Shown here in pieces: positions 6,874-14,198 of a stretch of 37,467 nt of DNA. Made by a program: the position numbers and the translations under genes. Location: IMG/VR virus record IMGVR_UViG_3300048672_000343, positions 1-37,467 of that record. One strand, 5' to 3'. The notes under the pieces are model-generated. The model made no database searches, was not told the origin of the DNA, and saw nothing but the letters and a program-made list of their open reading frames with translations. Every line of letters begins with the position of its first letter. The first letter of the stretch is position 1. Origin of the DNA: a virus.

Positions 6874-7767
6874 ATGAAAATTGAAATAAAAAATAAGTTG
6901 GATTTCAGCGTAATTTTTACTCATGAATGTGACAATAACTCGATAAAAATCACACTTGAAAAAGCTATAGAACTAAAAACTGTTCTAAGCGGGGCAATAC
7001 TGCGCAGAGCAGACCTAAGCAGAGCAAACCTAAGCGGGGCAGACCTAAGCAATGCAGACCTAAGCAATGCAAACCTAAGCAATGCAGACCTAAGAGGCGC
7101 ATTTTTAAGCGGTGTAGACCTAATAGGCGCAAACATGCGCTGGACAAGCATAAGCAGTGCATGTCTAAGCGGAGCAGACCTAAGAAATGCAGACCTAAGA
7201 AATGCAGACCTGCGCAGTACAAACCTAATCAGTGCAACTCTAAGCAGAGCAATCCTATGTGACGCAGACCTAAGCGAGGCAAAACTTGATGGTGCAGACC
7301 TGCGCAGAGCAATCCTATGTGATGCAGACCTAAGAGGGGCAGACCTGCGCAGAGCAGATTTAAGTAGAGCAGACCTGCGCAGTACAAACCTAAGTAGAGC
7401 AGTACTGCGCAGAGCAGACCTAAGCGGGGCAAATCTAAGCAGGGCAGACCTAAGCAATGCAGACCTAAGTAGAGCAAACCTAAGCAATGTAGACCTACGC
7501 TGGACAAGTATAAGCGGTACAAACATAAACGGCGCAAATCTGCGTTGTAGCGTAGGCAATATGAGCGACATTTTTTCAGTGCAACTTGAAAATTGGGAGA
7601 TTTCTTTTACTAATAATGTTTTAGCTATTGGTTGCCAACAGCACTCTATAGATAAATGGAAAGAATTCACCGATAAAGAAGTTTCAGAGATGGATATTGA
7701 CTCGCTTGTATGGTGGAAAAAATGGAGAGAATTTATTTTTACCGCTATTGAACTAACTCAAAGTTAA
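6874..7767 (+). CDS. Pentapeptide-repeat protein, paralog 3
   Basis: A 297-aa protein with the 35-residue cap, about 37 pentapeptides and a 75-residue C-terminal domain. The cap DNA is identical to paralog 2, and the last stretch (WWKKWREFIFTAIELTQS) is also the paralog 2 version. Between them the C-terminal domain is clearly diverged (SDIFSVQLENWEISF...EMDIDSLV). The repeats include non-standard units such as MRWTS and LRWTS that add Trp/Arg to the helix surface, and several Ser-Thr-Asn units. This suggests an older, functionally distinct paralog whose ends have been homogenised by gene conversion. It lies directly before DNA polymerase, with the shared junction sequence providing the polymerase ribosome site. 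Confidence 0.9.
   Translation: MKIEIKNKLDFSVIFTHECDNNSIKITLEKAIELKTVLSGAILRRADLSRANLSGADLSNADLSNANLSNADLRGAFLSGVDLIGANMRWTSISSACLSGADLRNADLRNADLRSTNLISATLSRAILCDADLSEAKLDGADLRRAILCDADLRGADLRRADLSRADLRSTNLSRAVLRRADLSGANLSRADLSNADLSRANLSNVDLRWTSISGTNINGANLRCSVGNMSDIFSVQLENWEISFTNNVLAIGCQQHSIDKWKEFTDKEVSEMDIDSLVWWKKWREFIFTAIELTQS
6985..7545. repeat. 15-bp-period repeat tract in paralog 3
   Basis: A third copy of the pentapeptide-coding repeat tract, less uniform than the other two, with more CGC-AGA (Arg-Arg) units. It includes a roughly 45-base block, TGCGCAGTACAAACCTAAG and following, that also occurs in paralog 1 at about 5575. Confidence 0.8.
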
Positions 7768-7771
7768 GAGG
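7755..7771. repeat. Junction repeat copy 4 of 4
   Basis: An exact copy of AACTCAAAGTTAAGAGG at the end of paralog 3. Here it provides the GAGG ribosome site for the DNA polymerase gene starting at 7779, so the pentapeptide cassette is seamlessly joined to the polymerase gene. Confidence 0.85.
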
Positions 7772-7778
7772 ACATATC

Positions 7779-9587
7779 ATGGAAACAATATCAGAACCAA
7801 CATCACTTCCTGTGACAGGTATTGTCACAATCGACTTCGAGACAAAGCCTATCATCAACGGCAGCGACTCAACACCTGAGCCGGTAGGCGTATCAATTAA
7901 GCATGATAATACGCTAAGCAAATACCTTGCTTTCGGGCATTCAATAGGCAACAACTCTACGCCGATGTTTGCAAGGAACGCCGTTCAAAACTGCGCAGGT
8001 CAAACCATACTTTGTCACAACGTGAAATTCGACATGAGGATAGCTTGGGAGCATTGGGACATTTCTTTGCCGTTACGCATGGCTGACACAATGATTATGG
8101 CGTATTTGCTTGACCCAAGAGAGGCATCTTTAGGTCTCAAAGAACTGGCGTTAAAGTATCTTGACATAAAACCTTTGGCAAAGGACAAACTGGACAACTG
8201 GCTTAAAGACCACAAACTGAGACCTGGTGCTGACATATGGAAAGCACCTGGAGACATGGTAGGCGAGTACGCAGAGTCTGACACCGACATGACATACGCA
8301 TTGTACAAGTACTTTGTTGCTCGGTTTGAACAGGAAAGACCGTTTATCTATGGGGCTCTTGAACGTGAAATGCGCCTGATACCGATAGTTATCAAAATGG
8401 AACAGAACGGTTTGCGGTTACGCAATGACATCGTTGATGAGTACAATAAATGGCAAAAAGAGTTCGATGAGATAGACGCAAAACTGCTGTCTTACGGTAT
8501 CAGTGAAAAGCCCGGCAGCAAAGCCATGTTCAAGGCATTTGCTGACAAAGGTCTTTTGGACAAGTCTAAGTACCAGTACACCGACAAAGGCAACGTTAAG
8601 TACGGTGCAGAGCAGTTGGAAACGTACATCAAGGACAAAGACCTGCTGTACACGTTCAAGCGTCGTAGCAAATTGCAGAAAATGATAGGAACGTATCTTC
8701 GCCCGTTTGCGGAGTCTGCTAAAAAATACGACGGCAGGCTATATCCTTATTACAACCAGACAAGGAACGAGAACGACTTCGGTACTCGTAGCGGCAGATT
8801 CAGCTCAAACATTCAACAACTGCCAAAGAAAGGTATCATGGAATCTAACGAAGCAGGGAGCCACGTTGCAGACTTACCCAACCCACGCTCTTTGATTGTA
8901 GCAGAACTAGGGCATACTTTCGTTAAACGCGATTTTAGTTCACAGGAAGTCAGAGTATTAGCGCATTATGCAGAAGGTGCGCTGTTAGATGGATACAACA
9001 GCGGAACAATGCAGGACGTACATGAGTTCGTGGCAGACCTAATATATGAGCGTACTGGGCTTAGATACGCACGGTCGTTTGTTAAGACTATCAGCTTTCT
9101 AAAAATCTACGGTGGCGGAGCAAAACTGTTGGCAAAGAATCTTAATATAACACTTGATGAGGCGTATCAGTTGTTCAACGCCTACGATACCGCACTGCCT
9201 GAACCAAAGCGGTTGATGAAAGAGATAGAGCAACTCATACGCAACGGCAAGAAGATATACACTTGGGGCGGTCGTTCTTACAGTGTGGAGATAGACAAGG
9301 ACGGAAAGCCGCTTTACTACAAGATGCTTAACCTGCTTATCCAAGGCTCGTCTGCCGATATGACCAAAGAAGCAATGATACGCTACCACTATCACCCTGA
9401 CCGTAAAGGTCGTATTGCTATGCAGGTACATGACGAGATAGTGTTGGAAGTGCCTGATAAATGGGTACGTCACGATATGGCGATACTAAAATGGGCAATG
9501 GATGATATGCCGGGATGGGACGTTAAGCTGGAATCAGACGGCGAGACAGGCAAAAACCTTTATGAGATGGTGAAATACAATGACTAA
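7779..9587 (+). CDS. Family-A DNA polymerase with 3'-5' exonuclease domain
   Basis: A 602-aa replicative polymerase. The N-terminal third is a DEDD 3'-5' proofreading exonuclease: TIDFETK (Exo I), HNVKFDMR (Exo II) and EYAESDTDM (Exo III). The polymerase domain carries motif A (RDFSSQEVRVLAHY, Asp at about 385), motif B (R-x3-K-x3-F-x3-YG from about residue 432) and motif C (QVHDE at about 549-553). No 5'-3' exonuclease domain is present, as is usual for phage Pol A. Motif A reads DFSSQEVRVL rather than the classical DYSQIELRVL, so the usual Tyr is Phe and the spacing carries an extra Ser. It overlaps the next gene by 8 bases (ATGACTAA), indicating translational coupling. Confidence 0.95.
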   Translation: METISEPTSLPVTGIVTIDFETKPIINGSDSTPEPVGVSIKHDNTLSKYLAFGHSIGNNSTPMFARNAVQNCAGQTILCHNVKFDMRIAWEHWDISLPLRMADTMIMAYLLDPREASLGLKELALKYLDIKPLAKDKLDNWLKDHKLRPGADIWKAPGDMVGEYAESDTDMTYALYKYFVARFEQERPFIYGALEREMRLIPIVIKMEQNGLRLRNDIVDEYNKWQKEFDEIDAKLLSYGISEKPGSKAMFKAFADKGLLDKSKYQYTDKGNVKYGAEQLETYIKDKDLLYTFKRRSKLQKMIGTYLRPFAESAKKYDGRLYPYYNQTRNENDFGTRSGRFSSNIQQLPKKGIMESNEAGSHVADLPNPRSLIVAELGHTFVKRDFSSQEVRVLAHYAEGALLDGYNSGTMQDVHEFVADLIYERTGLRYARSFVKTISFLKIYGGGAKLLAKNLNITLDEAYQLFNAYDTALPEPKRLMKEIEQLIRNGKKIYTWGGRSYSVEIDKDGKPLYYKMLNLLIQGSSADMTKEAMIRYHYHPDRKGRIAMQVHDEIVLEVPDKWVRHDMAILKWAMDDMPGWDVKLESDGETGKNLYEMVKYND

Positions 9588-10215
9588 ACCAACAACATGG
9601 TCGTACTCAAGTCTGTCAGCTTACAAGCAGTGTCCTCATAAGTGGATGTACCAGAAAGTATTAAAGCATAAAGAGCCACAGTCAATCCATCTAACACGCG
9701 GCAACGACATACATAAAACCGCAGAGGATTATGTAAACAAGGTGATGACCAAACTGCCTCCTGTGTTGGCACACTTCGGGCATGAGTTCAACAATCTGGT
9801 TAGACTTGGTGCCAAAGCAGAAGAAGAACTGGTGCTTGATAGACACTGGAAACAACTTGATGATTGGAATCACCCTGATACATGGTTGCGATTAAAACTT
9901 GATGCGCGTATCGATAACTATCTTATCGACTACAAGACAGGCAAGCCGTATGACACACACGTTGACCAAGCAAGACTGTACGCTAACGCATGGATGATGC
10001 TACATCCTGACGTTCAGGAGGTCGATGTTGAGTTCTGGTATCTTGACTCAGGTAATGTTAAAGGGTGGACGTTTTACCGTACAGACCTTGATGAGCATGT
10101 GCAGAACTGGGAGTTGCAGGTCAAGGCAATGATGGAAGATGAGCTGTACGAACCTCGCATAAACCAGTACTGCAAGTACTGCTATGTCAAAGACCTTTGC
10201 AACGCATACAAGTAG
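9580..10215 (+). CDS. RecB/Cas4-like PD-(D/E)XK exonuclease with Fe-S-type cysteines
   Basis: A 211-aa nuclease of the PDDEXK_1 (RecB C-terminal/Cas4) type. Motifs in order are SYSSLSAYKQCPHKW at the N-terminus, the RGNDIH helix, LKLDARID with the metal-binding Asp, LIDYKTGK with the catalytic Asp-x-Lys, and VDQARLYA (QxxxY). Cys18 and the C-terminal trio Cys198-x2-Cys201-x5-Cys207 match the split four-Cys pattern that holds a 4Fe-4S cluster in Cas4, AddB and Dna2. It probably resects or trims DNA during phage recombination or replication, or helps degrade host DNA. It overlaps the end of the polymerase gene and is followed by a second small nuclease. Confidence 0.88.
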   Translation: MTKPTTWSYSSLSAYKQCPHKWMYQKVLKHKEPQSIHLTRGNDIHKTAEDYVNKVMTKLPPVLAHFGHEFNNLVRLGAKAEEELVLDRHWKQLDDWNHPDTWLRLKLDARIDNYLIDYKTGKPYDTHVDQARLYANAWMMLHPDVQEVDVEFWYLDSGNVKGWTFYRTDLDEHVQNWELQVKAMMEDELYEPRINQYCKYCYVKDLCNAYK

Positions 10216-10223
10216 GTGATGTC

Positions 10224-10505
10224 ATGAGAGAATCGAAAATAGAGGCACACCTACGTAAACAGGTGGTTAATTACGACCCTGACGGTATGTGCTACAAATG
10301 GAAGTCGCCTAGTAACAAAGGTGTAACAGACAGAATTGTGATGATGAATAGACAAGTATGGTTTGTAGAACTTAAGTCAACCTATGGCGAACTGTCTGCC
10401 ATACAAGGCTATGTAGGTAAAAAGATTAAAAGACAGACTGATAACTACCGCGTTATATCCAGTAAAAAAGGAGTTGACGCATTTATCGAAGAGGTGATGA
10501 AATGA
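10224..10505 (+). CDS. VRR-NUC domain nuclease
   Basis: A 93-aa stand-alone VRR-NUC protein. It has RESKIEAHL at the start, a KWKSPSNKGVTDRIV segment with the metal-binding Asp, then WFVELKSTYGELSAIQ carrying the catalytic Glu-x-Lys and downstream Gln, and an ending KKGVDAFIEEV. Members of this family are small PD-(D/E)XK nucleases, common in phages and related to Holliday-junction or flap nucleases such as FAN1. I chose the ATG at 10224: it follows the stop of the RecB-like gene at 10215 by 8 bases with AGGTG just upstream. An in-frame extension to 10197 would overlap that gene for no gain. Its stop overlaps the next start (ATGA). Confidence 0.9.
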   Translation: MRESKIEAHLRKQVVNYDPDGMCYKWKSPSNKGVTDRIVMMNRQVWFVELKSTYGELSAIQGYVGKKIKRQTDNYRVISSKKGVDAFIEEVMK

Positions 10506-10660
10506 AATTAATGATGTTTATAGTTATTTTGTTTTTAGCATGGAACATGCAAAAAATGAAAATTGAACTTGAGGAACGTGCTAGTGAAATTCAGCAATTA
10601 CAGGCTGACTACGCCCAATGCGTTATTGAAAAAGGTCTTGGAGAGGACAATGACCAATAG
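10502..10660 (+). CDS. Small 52-aa protein with one membrane helix and a helical tail
   Basis: A 52-aa gene squeezed between the VRR-NUC and helicase genes. Its ATG overlaps the previous TGA (ATGA), and its end overlaps the helicase start by 11 bases. The N-terminus (MKLMMFIVILFLAW) is a plausible membrane anchor or uncleaved signal. The rest is a Glu/Gln-rich amphipathic helix containing one Cys. The layout (short membrane anchor, then coiled-coil-like tail) resembles small i-spanin-like or membrane-tethering phage proteins, but its place among DNA enzymes argues against lysis. I do not recognise a family; the overlaps at both ends are the main support. Confidence 0.6.
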   Translation: MKLMMFIVILFLAWNMQKMKIELEERASEIQQLQADYAQCVIEKGLGEDNDQ

Positions 10661-11987
10661 CTTCATTCCTCATGATTTCCAACAGGACGGTATCAACTGG
10701 ATACTGTCACGACTTGGAGCAGGTCTGTTCCTACCGCCAGGTCTTGGCAAAACCGCTACTACGTTGTCTGCTATAAAACTGCTTTTGCAGTCAGGTGACA
10801 TTGAGCGGGTACTGGTTGTAGCACCGCTTCGAGTGGCACAGCTTGTATGGGCGCAGGAGGCTAAAAAATGGGAGGAGTTCAAAGACCTTAAGGTGGTTAC
10901 ACTGCACGGTAAGGACAAGGATAATCTGGTGCGTAACGGCGCTGATATTTACGTCATTAATCCAGAAGGGCTTGAGTGGTTCTTTCGCGTTCATATTGGA
11001 CTAATACGTTCCTTTAATTTCATGTTGGTGTGTGATGAGTCTACGTTGTTTAAAAACCATTCGTCGCTACGCTTCAAAATGATTAAGTACCATCTCAAGT
11101 ACTTCAAACGGCGTGTGATACTGACAGGTACGCCAGCACCGAACGGCTTGATGCAACTATGGTCTCAAATGTATATCCTTGATGAAGGAGACGCATTAGG
11201 AAAGTTCATCACCCATTTTCGCAACAAGTTCTTTATCAAGTCTTTCGATGGGTTCAGTTATTTGATGAGAGACGGCTCAGAGCAGGAGATATACGACGCG
11301 GTAAAGCATCTTGTCATGCACAAAAGCTCTGACGAAATAGAACTGCCCGGTATACACTACAACAACATCAACGTAATACTGCCCGACAAAGCAATGCGAC
11401 AGTATAAGGACATGAAAGACTCGTTTATAGCCACGCATGAAGGCAGTACTGTAGCCGCGTTCAGTGCCGCGTCACAGGGCTTTAAACTCAAGCAGATAGC
11501 TAATGGCATGGTTTATGACGAAAACCAGAAGCCTGTGCGTATTCACAGCAAGAAACTTGACGCTTTGGAAGAACTTGTCTCAGAGCTGGGAGGTAGACCT
11601 TTACTGGTGGTGTATGAGTACAACCACGACCTGAACGAGATAAAGACCCGCATCAATGCACCGCATATAGGCGGCGGCGTACAGGCAGGAGACATTATAA
11701 CCAAGTGGAACAACGGACAGTTGCCCGTATTACTTCTGCAACCTTTGGCAGGTGGGCATGGGCTTAACTTGCAAACAGGCGGTTGTCATGACGTTGTATG
11801 GTACTCGATAACTTACGACCTTGAGCTGTACTTGCAGGTCAACGCAAGGGTGTACAGACAGGGCGTTAAAAACCCTGTGACCATACACCATATTGTTGCA
11901 TTGAACACCATTGATGAGAGCATTGCTCTTGCACTGGAGGGCAAGGCAGACGTTCAGAACGCATTAATGCAGGCGGTATTGAGATGA
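10650..11987 (+). CDS. SNF2-type superfamily 2 DNA helicase/translocase
   Basis: A 445-aa SF2 ATPase. Motifs in order are a Q-motif-like HDFQQDGINW, Walker A PPGLGKT (about residues 29-35), motif Ia VVAPLRVAQLVW, motif II VCDEST (Asp-Glu at 129-130), motif III LTGTPAPN, motif V LNLQTGG, and motif VI QVNARVYRQGV with two arginine fingers. This is the SNF2-like group commonly placed in phage replication clusters with VRR-NUC nucleases. It probably remodels or unwinds recombination and replication intermediates. The ATG at 10650 has GGAGAGGA just upstream and is preferred over an in-frame TTG at 10563, which would overlap the preceding small gene entirely. The stop overlaps the next gene by ATGA. 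Confidence 0.92.
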   Translation: MTNSFIPHDFQQDGINWILSRLGAGLFLPPGLGKTATTLSAIKLLLQSGDIERVLVVAPLRVAQLVWAQEAKKWEEFKDLKVVTLHGKDKDNLVRNGADIYVINPEGLEWFFRVHIGLIRSFNFMLVCDESTLFKNHSSLRFKMIKYHLKYFKRRVILTGTPAPNGLMQLWSQMYILDEGDALGKFITHFRNKFFIKSFDGFSYLMRDGSEQEIYDAVKHLVMHKSSDEIELPGIHYNNINVILPDKAMRQYKDMKDSFIATHEGSTVAAFSAASQGFKLKQIANGMVYDENQKPVRIHSKKLDALEELVSELGGRPLLVVYEYNHDLNEIKTRINAPHIGGGVQAGDIITKWNNGQLPVLLLQPLAGGHGLNLQTGGCHDVVWYSITYDLELYLQVNARVYRQGVKNPVTIHHIVALNTIDESIALALEGKADVQNALMQAVLR

Positions 11988-12139
11988 AAGACCATGAGAT
12001 AAGAGACTTGATAACAGCAGTTACCAATCATCTACACCGTACCCTTGCAGGACATGGACTGCCGAACTGTTTGCGTATGCTGGTACATGATGCGGTGATT
12101 AAATACCTTGATGAAAACAACCTTAGGAGCAGAAAATGA
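11984..12139 (+). CDS. Hypothetical 51-aa protein
   Basis: A 51-aa helical protein (start MKDHEIRDLI, end ENNLRSRK) that exactly fills the gap between the helicase and DUF6378-like genes, with ATGA overlaps at both ends. That double coupling is the reason for calling it real. It is His- and Leu-rich, with no signal peptide, membrane segment or known motif. Function unknown. Confidence 0.6.
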   Translation: MKDHEIRDLITAVTNHLHRTLAGHGLPNCLRMLVHDAVIKYLDENNLRSRK

Positions 12140-12405
12140 ATGTGAATGAAACTTTAAACGACCGTGAAGAAATCTATGGAGACTACGGTCATAATGTGGC
12201 AACCCGCTGTGCGGTTATGAACGCCTTGTCACAGCTTCGATATAAAAAAGCAGGCACGGTATTCACCGAAGAGGAACGTGTGATGATTCAAGACCTAGTG
12301 TTCAAGTTGGTGCGTTTTGCCGCATCACCCGACCATGTTGACAGTGTGCATGACATTGCAGGCTACGCCACTTTGATTGAACGAGAACTACGTAAGGTGG
12401 GTTAA
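12136..12405 (+). CDS. DUF6378-like phage protein
   Basis: An 89-aa all-helical protein with the pattern of DUF6378: REEIYGDYGHN near the start, a central Leu/Arg helix, then FKLVRFAASPDHVDSVHDIAGYATLIE, where the D..HD..GY motif is the family hallmark. These proteins are frequent in phage nucleotide-metabolism clusters and are often compared with MazG/dUTPase-type all-alpha pyrophosphatases, although I know of no demonstrated activity. Its place directly before a dCMP deaminase supports a nucleotide-pool role. AGGAGC lies ahead of the ATG. Confidence 0.78.
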   Translation: MNVNETLNDREEIYGDYGHNVATRCAVMNALSQLRYKKAGTVFTEEERVMIQDLVFKLVRFAASPDHVDSVHDIAGYATLIERELRKVG

Positions 12406-12407
12406 AA

Positions 12408-13025
12408 ATGTCCAAACGTGAATCAAAAAACCTGACATTTCTTAAAATGGCAAAAGTTCTGTCAGCTCAGGCAACCTGTGTGAGACGAAGTGTAGGGTGT
12501 ATTTTTACAGACGTGAACAATGTGATAATTGCGTCAGGGTATAACGGCAATGCCAAAGAATTACAACACTGCCTTGATGTACCCTGTGCAGGTGCAGGGT
12601 ATTCAAACGGGCAAGGTCTTGATGTATGTGAAGCTATCCATGCCGAGCAGAACGCAATTTTGATGTTAAAAAATACCTCAGAACTACATACATGCTATAC
12701 CACAACGTCACCGTGTCCTCATTGCCTAAAGATGTTGCTTAATACAGGATGTCAACGCATCGTGTTCAGTGAAGCACACGCCAGTGCGGCACAGTCTGAG
12801 GAGCTATGGAGACGTACAGGCAGGGCTTGGGTACACCTACCTTTGGAAGAAGACAACAGTCCGGTATATCGTGCAATTAAACAAGGCGGCTCTTATCAGG
12901 CTAGAGGTACAGTTATAAGCACCTTCACTACTTTGCAGGGCAAACAACGCGCTGTGTTCGAGTTTGACACACCCAGAGGTATGCTGCATATCCTCTCTCC
13001 TGACCAACTGGAGCGGTTATGTTAA
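12408..13025 (+). CDS. dCMP/CMP deaminase-family protein with C-terminal extension
   Basis: A 205-aa zinc-dependent deaminase. The core (residues 1-145) shows the ComEB/dCMP deaminase pattern: RRSVGCIFTD, SGYNG, the CEAIHAEQNAI helix with the His78 ligand and catalytic Glu80, and PCPHC with zinc ligands Cys103 and Cys106. It should deaminate dCMP to dUMP to feed dTMP synthesis. No phage thymidylate synthase or dUTPase is present, so the product would enter the host pathway. Residues about 165-205 (RGTVISTFTTL...LHILSPDQLE) form an extra beta-rich module not expected in the enzyme, possibly a fused small SH3-like domain. The gene ends overlapping the next ATG. Confidence 0.9.
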   Translation: MSKRESKNLTFLKMAKVLSAQATCVRRSVGCIFTDVNNVIIASGYNGNAKELQHCLDVPCAGAGYSNGQGLDVCEAIHAEQNAILMLKNTSELHTCYTTTSPCPHCLKMLLNTGCQRIVFSEAHASAAQSEELWRRTGRAWVHLPLEEDNSPVYRAIKQGGSYQARGTVISTFTTLQGKQRAVFEFDTPRGMLHILSPDQLERLC

Positions 13026-13201
13026 TCCGTATAATTATTGCCGTGTTTATTACCATAGTTTTGCTGGAATGCGAGGACGCTTCTGCGGCATTAAAGATGG
13101 TTGAATGCCGTATAAAGTCTAAGTATCACAGCGGGTATATTACTTACGGCAGAGTGATGCAAAAGACATGCGAAAAAATTAAGCGACATATCCCTAAATA
13201 A
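13019..13201 (+). CDS. Small exported basic protein
   Basis: A 60-aa protein with a clear N-terminal signal: MLIRIIIAVFITIVLLECEDASA, with a likely cleavage after ASA at about residue 23. The mature part would be about 37 aa, basic, with two Cys (VECR and KTCE) that could form a disulfide in the periplasm. The start overlaps the deaminase stop, giving translational coupling. No known family is recognised. Small exported phage proteins of this kind can act in superinfection exclusion or lysis, but nothing in the sequence decides this. Confidence 0.65.
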   Translation: MLIRIIIAVFITIVLLECEDASAALKMVECRIKSKYHSGYITYGRVMQKTCEKIKRHIPK

Positions 13202-13232
13202 ATTTGACAAACGTACCAACAAGGAGTAAATT

Positions 13233-13412
13233 ATGTCTAACGAAGCAAATTTAGAAGAAGTCCAATGGGAACAGGACTTGGAAAAATACGGCAAGGACGC
13301 ATATAAAAACTGGGAAGGTTGCGAAGAAAACTGTGTATACAGACCACTTGCCAACAACAATGAGTGGTACTTTGCAACACAAGTCAACCGACTACAAGAT
13401 TCTGGTGATTGA
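13233..13412 (+). CDS. Hypothetical 59-aa acidic protein
   Basis: A 59-aa acidic, aromatic-rich soluble protein (VQWEQDLEKYGKDAYKNWEGCEENC). Two Cys lie four residues apart, and the end is polar. A good AAGGAG ribosome site lies 6 bases before the ATG. It has no recognisable motif. Size and charge fit a small host-interaction protein or DNA mimic, but that is speculation. It lies between the exported 60-aa protein and the secreted 221-aa protein. Confidence 0.6.
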   Translation: MSNEANLEEVQWEQDLEKYGKDAYKNWEGCEENCVYRPLANNNEWYFATQVNRLQDSGD

Positions 13413-13493
13413 GGCATCACCCAAATAACCCTCAGATGTGGTCATGCCACCTTGCCGCAGACGCGGTATTAATTAACTAATAGAGGGTATAAA

Positions 13494-14159
13494 ATGAGAA
13501 ACATTACTTTAATGACAGTATTAATGCTTTCATCAACTATAGCAATGGCAACAGGGTATGGACACGAGTCGTCACAACCGCAATTTAGTCAACAGAAAAC
13601 GCAAAAACAGTACCAGTCAGCTAGTTCAAAAGCAGTATCTAATAGCTCGTCTAATCCTGTGGTTAACAGTTCTGGCGGTAATGTGGCTAATAGTATTCAA
13701 TCAACTGGAGGAACTTCCTACGGGAACCAAACGGAAAACGGTGGCAACAGCAACTACACCAGCACCCAGTACCCAAAGCAGTCACCTATGGCATGGTCGC
13801 CCAACATGGCAATGAACATGTCACCAGAGAATTGCAGCAACAGTGTATCATTCGGTGCATCGGCAGGGTTCGGGGCATTGTCTACTGGTGCGCCTATGGA
13901 CAGTGATGCCTGTAACCGTCGAATGGATGCCCGTATGTGGGTGGCACTTGGGCAGATAAAGGTTGCCTGTGAGCGCATGAAAGAAGATGAGGACAACCAG
14001 AAAGCAATGCAATCTGCTGGGATAACATGTAATAGCCTGGCACAGGCAGTTGCGCCAATTGTGCCAAAGCAGGTTTCAACACTACCGACTGACGACTATT
14101 GGTCAAAAGCGGCGGCAACTCGGGATGCGCAGTTGAACGTTATCAAAAAAGGTAAATAA
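13494..14159 (+). CDS. Secreted Ser/Asn/Gln-rich protein of unknown function
   Basis: A 221-aa protein with a Sec signal peptide (MRNITLMTVLMLSSTIAMA, cleavage at about residue 19). A low-complexity Ser/Asn/Gln/Gly segment follows (about 25-105). The compact C-terminal half has four Cys (ENCSN, DACNR, VACER, ITCNS) and the pattern RRMDARMWVALGQIKVACERM. I recognise the general type, an exported phage protein with a signal peptide and a C-terminal Cys-Arg-helix block encoded near lysis genes, but no function. A periplasmic or outer-membrane-facing role is likely, such as receptor masking, superinfection exclusion or lysis assistance. GAGGG precedes the start. Confidence 0.75.
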   Translation: MRNITLMTVLMLSSTIAMATGYGHESSQPQFSQQKTQKQYQSASSKAVSNSSSNPVVNSSGGNVANSIQSTGGTSYGNQTENGGNSNYTSTQYPKQSPMAWSPNMAMNMSPENCSNSVSFGASAGFGALSTGAPMDSDACNRRMDARMWVALGQIKVACERMKEDEDNQKAMQSAGITCNSLAQAVAPIVPKQVSTLPTDDYWSKAAATRDAQLNVIKKGK

Positions 14160-14198
14160 TCCGATACTTAACGAACTGATACTGGCAGGAGATTTGAT

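Noticed and set aside
5022-7670. Long leftward open frames opposite the pentapeptide genes, with repetitive Leu-Arg-Ser-Ala or Gly-Leu-His-Cys-Leu proteins
   Set aside because: They are by-products of the 15-bp repeats read on the other strand. They have no proper ribosome sites and lie opposite well-recognised genes.
13204-13232. TTGACA-N17-TAAATT, the same box pattern as the promoter at 3544-3572
   Set aside because: The -10 box ends at the ATG of the 59-aa gene and the ribosome site lies inside the spacer, so a transcript from it would lack the start region. Probably chance, though it could serve the next gene.
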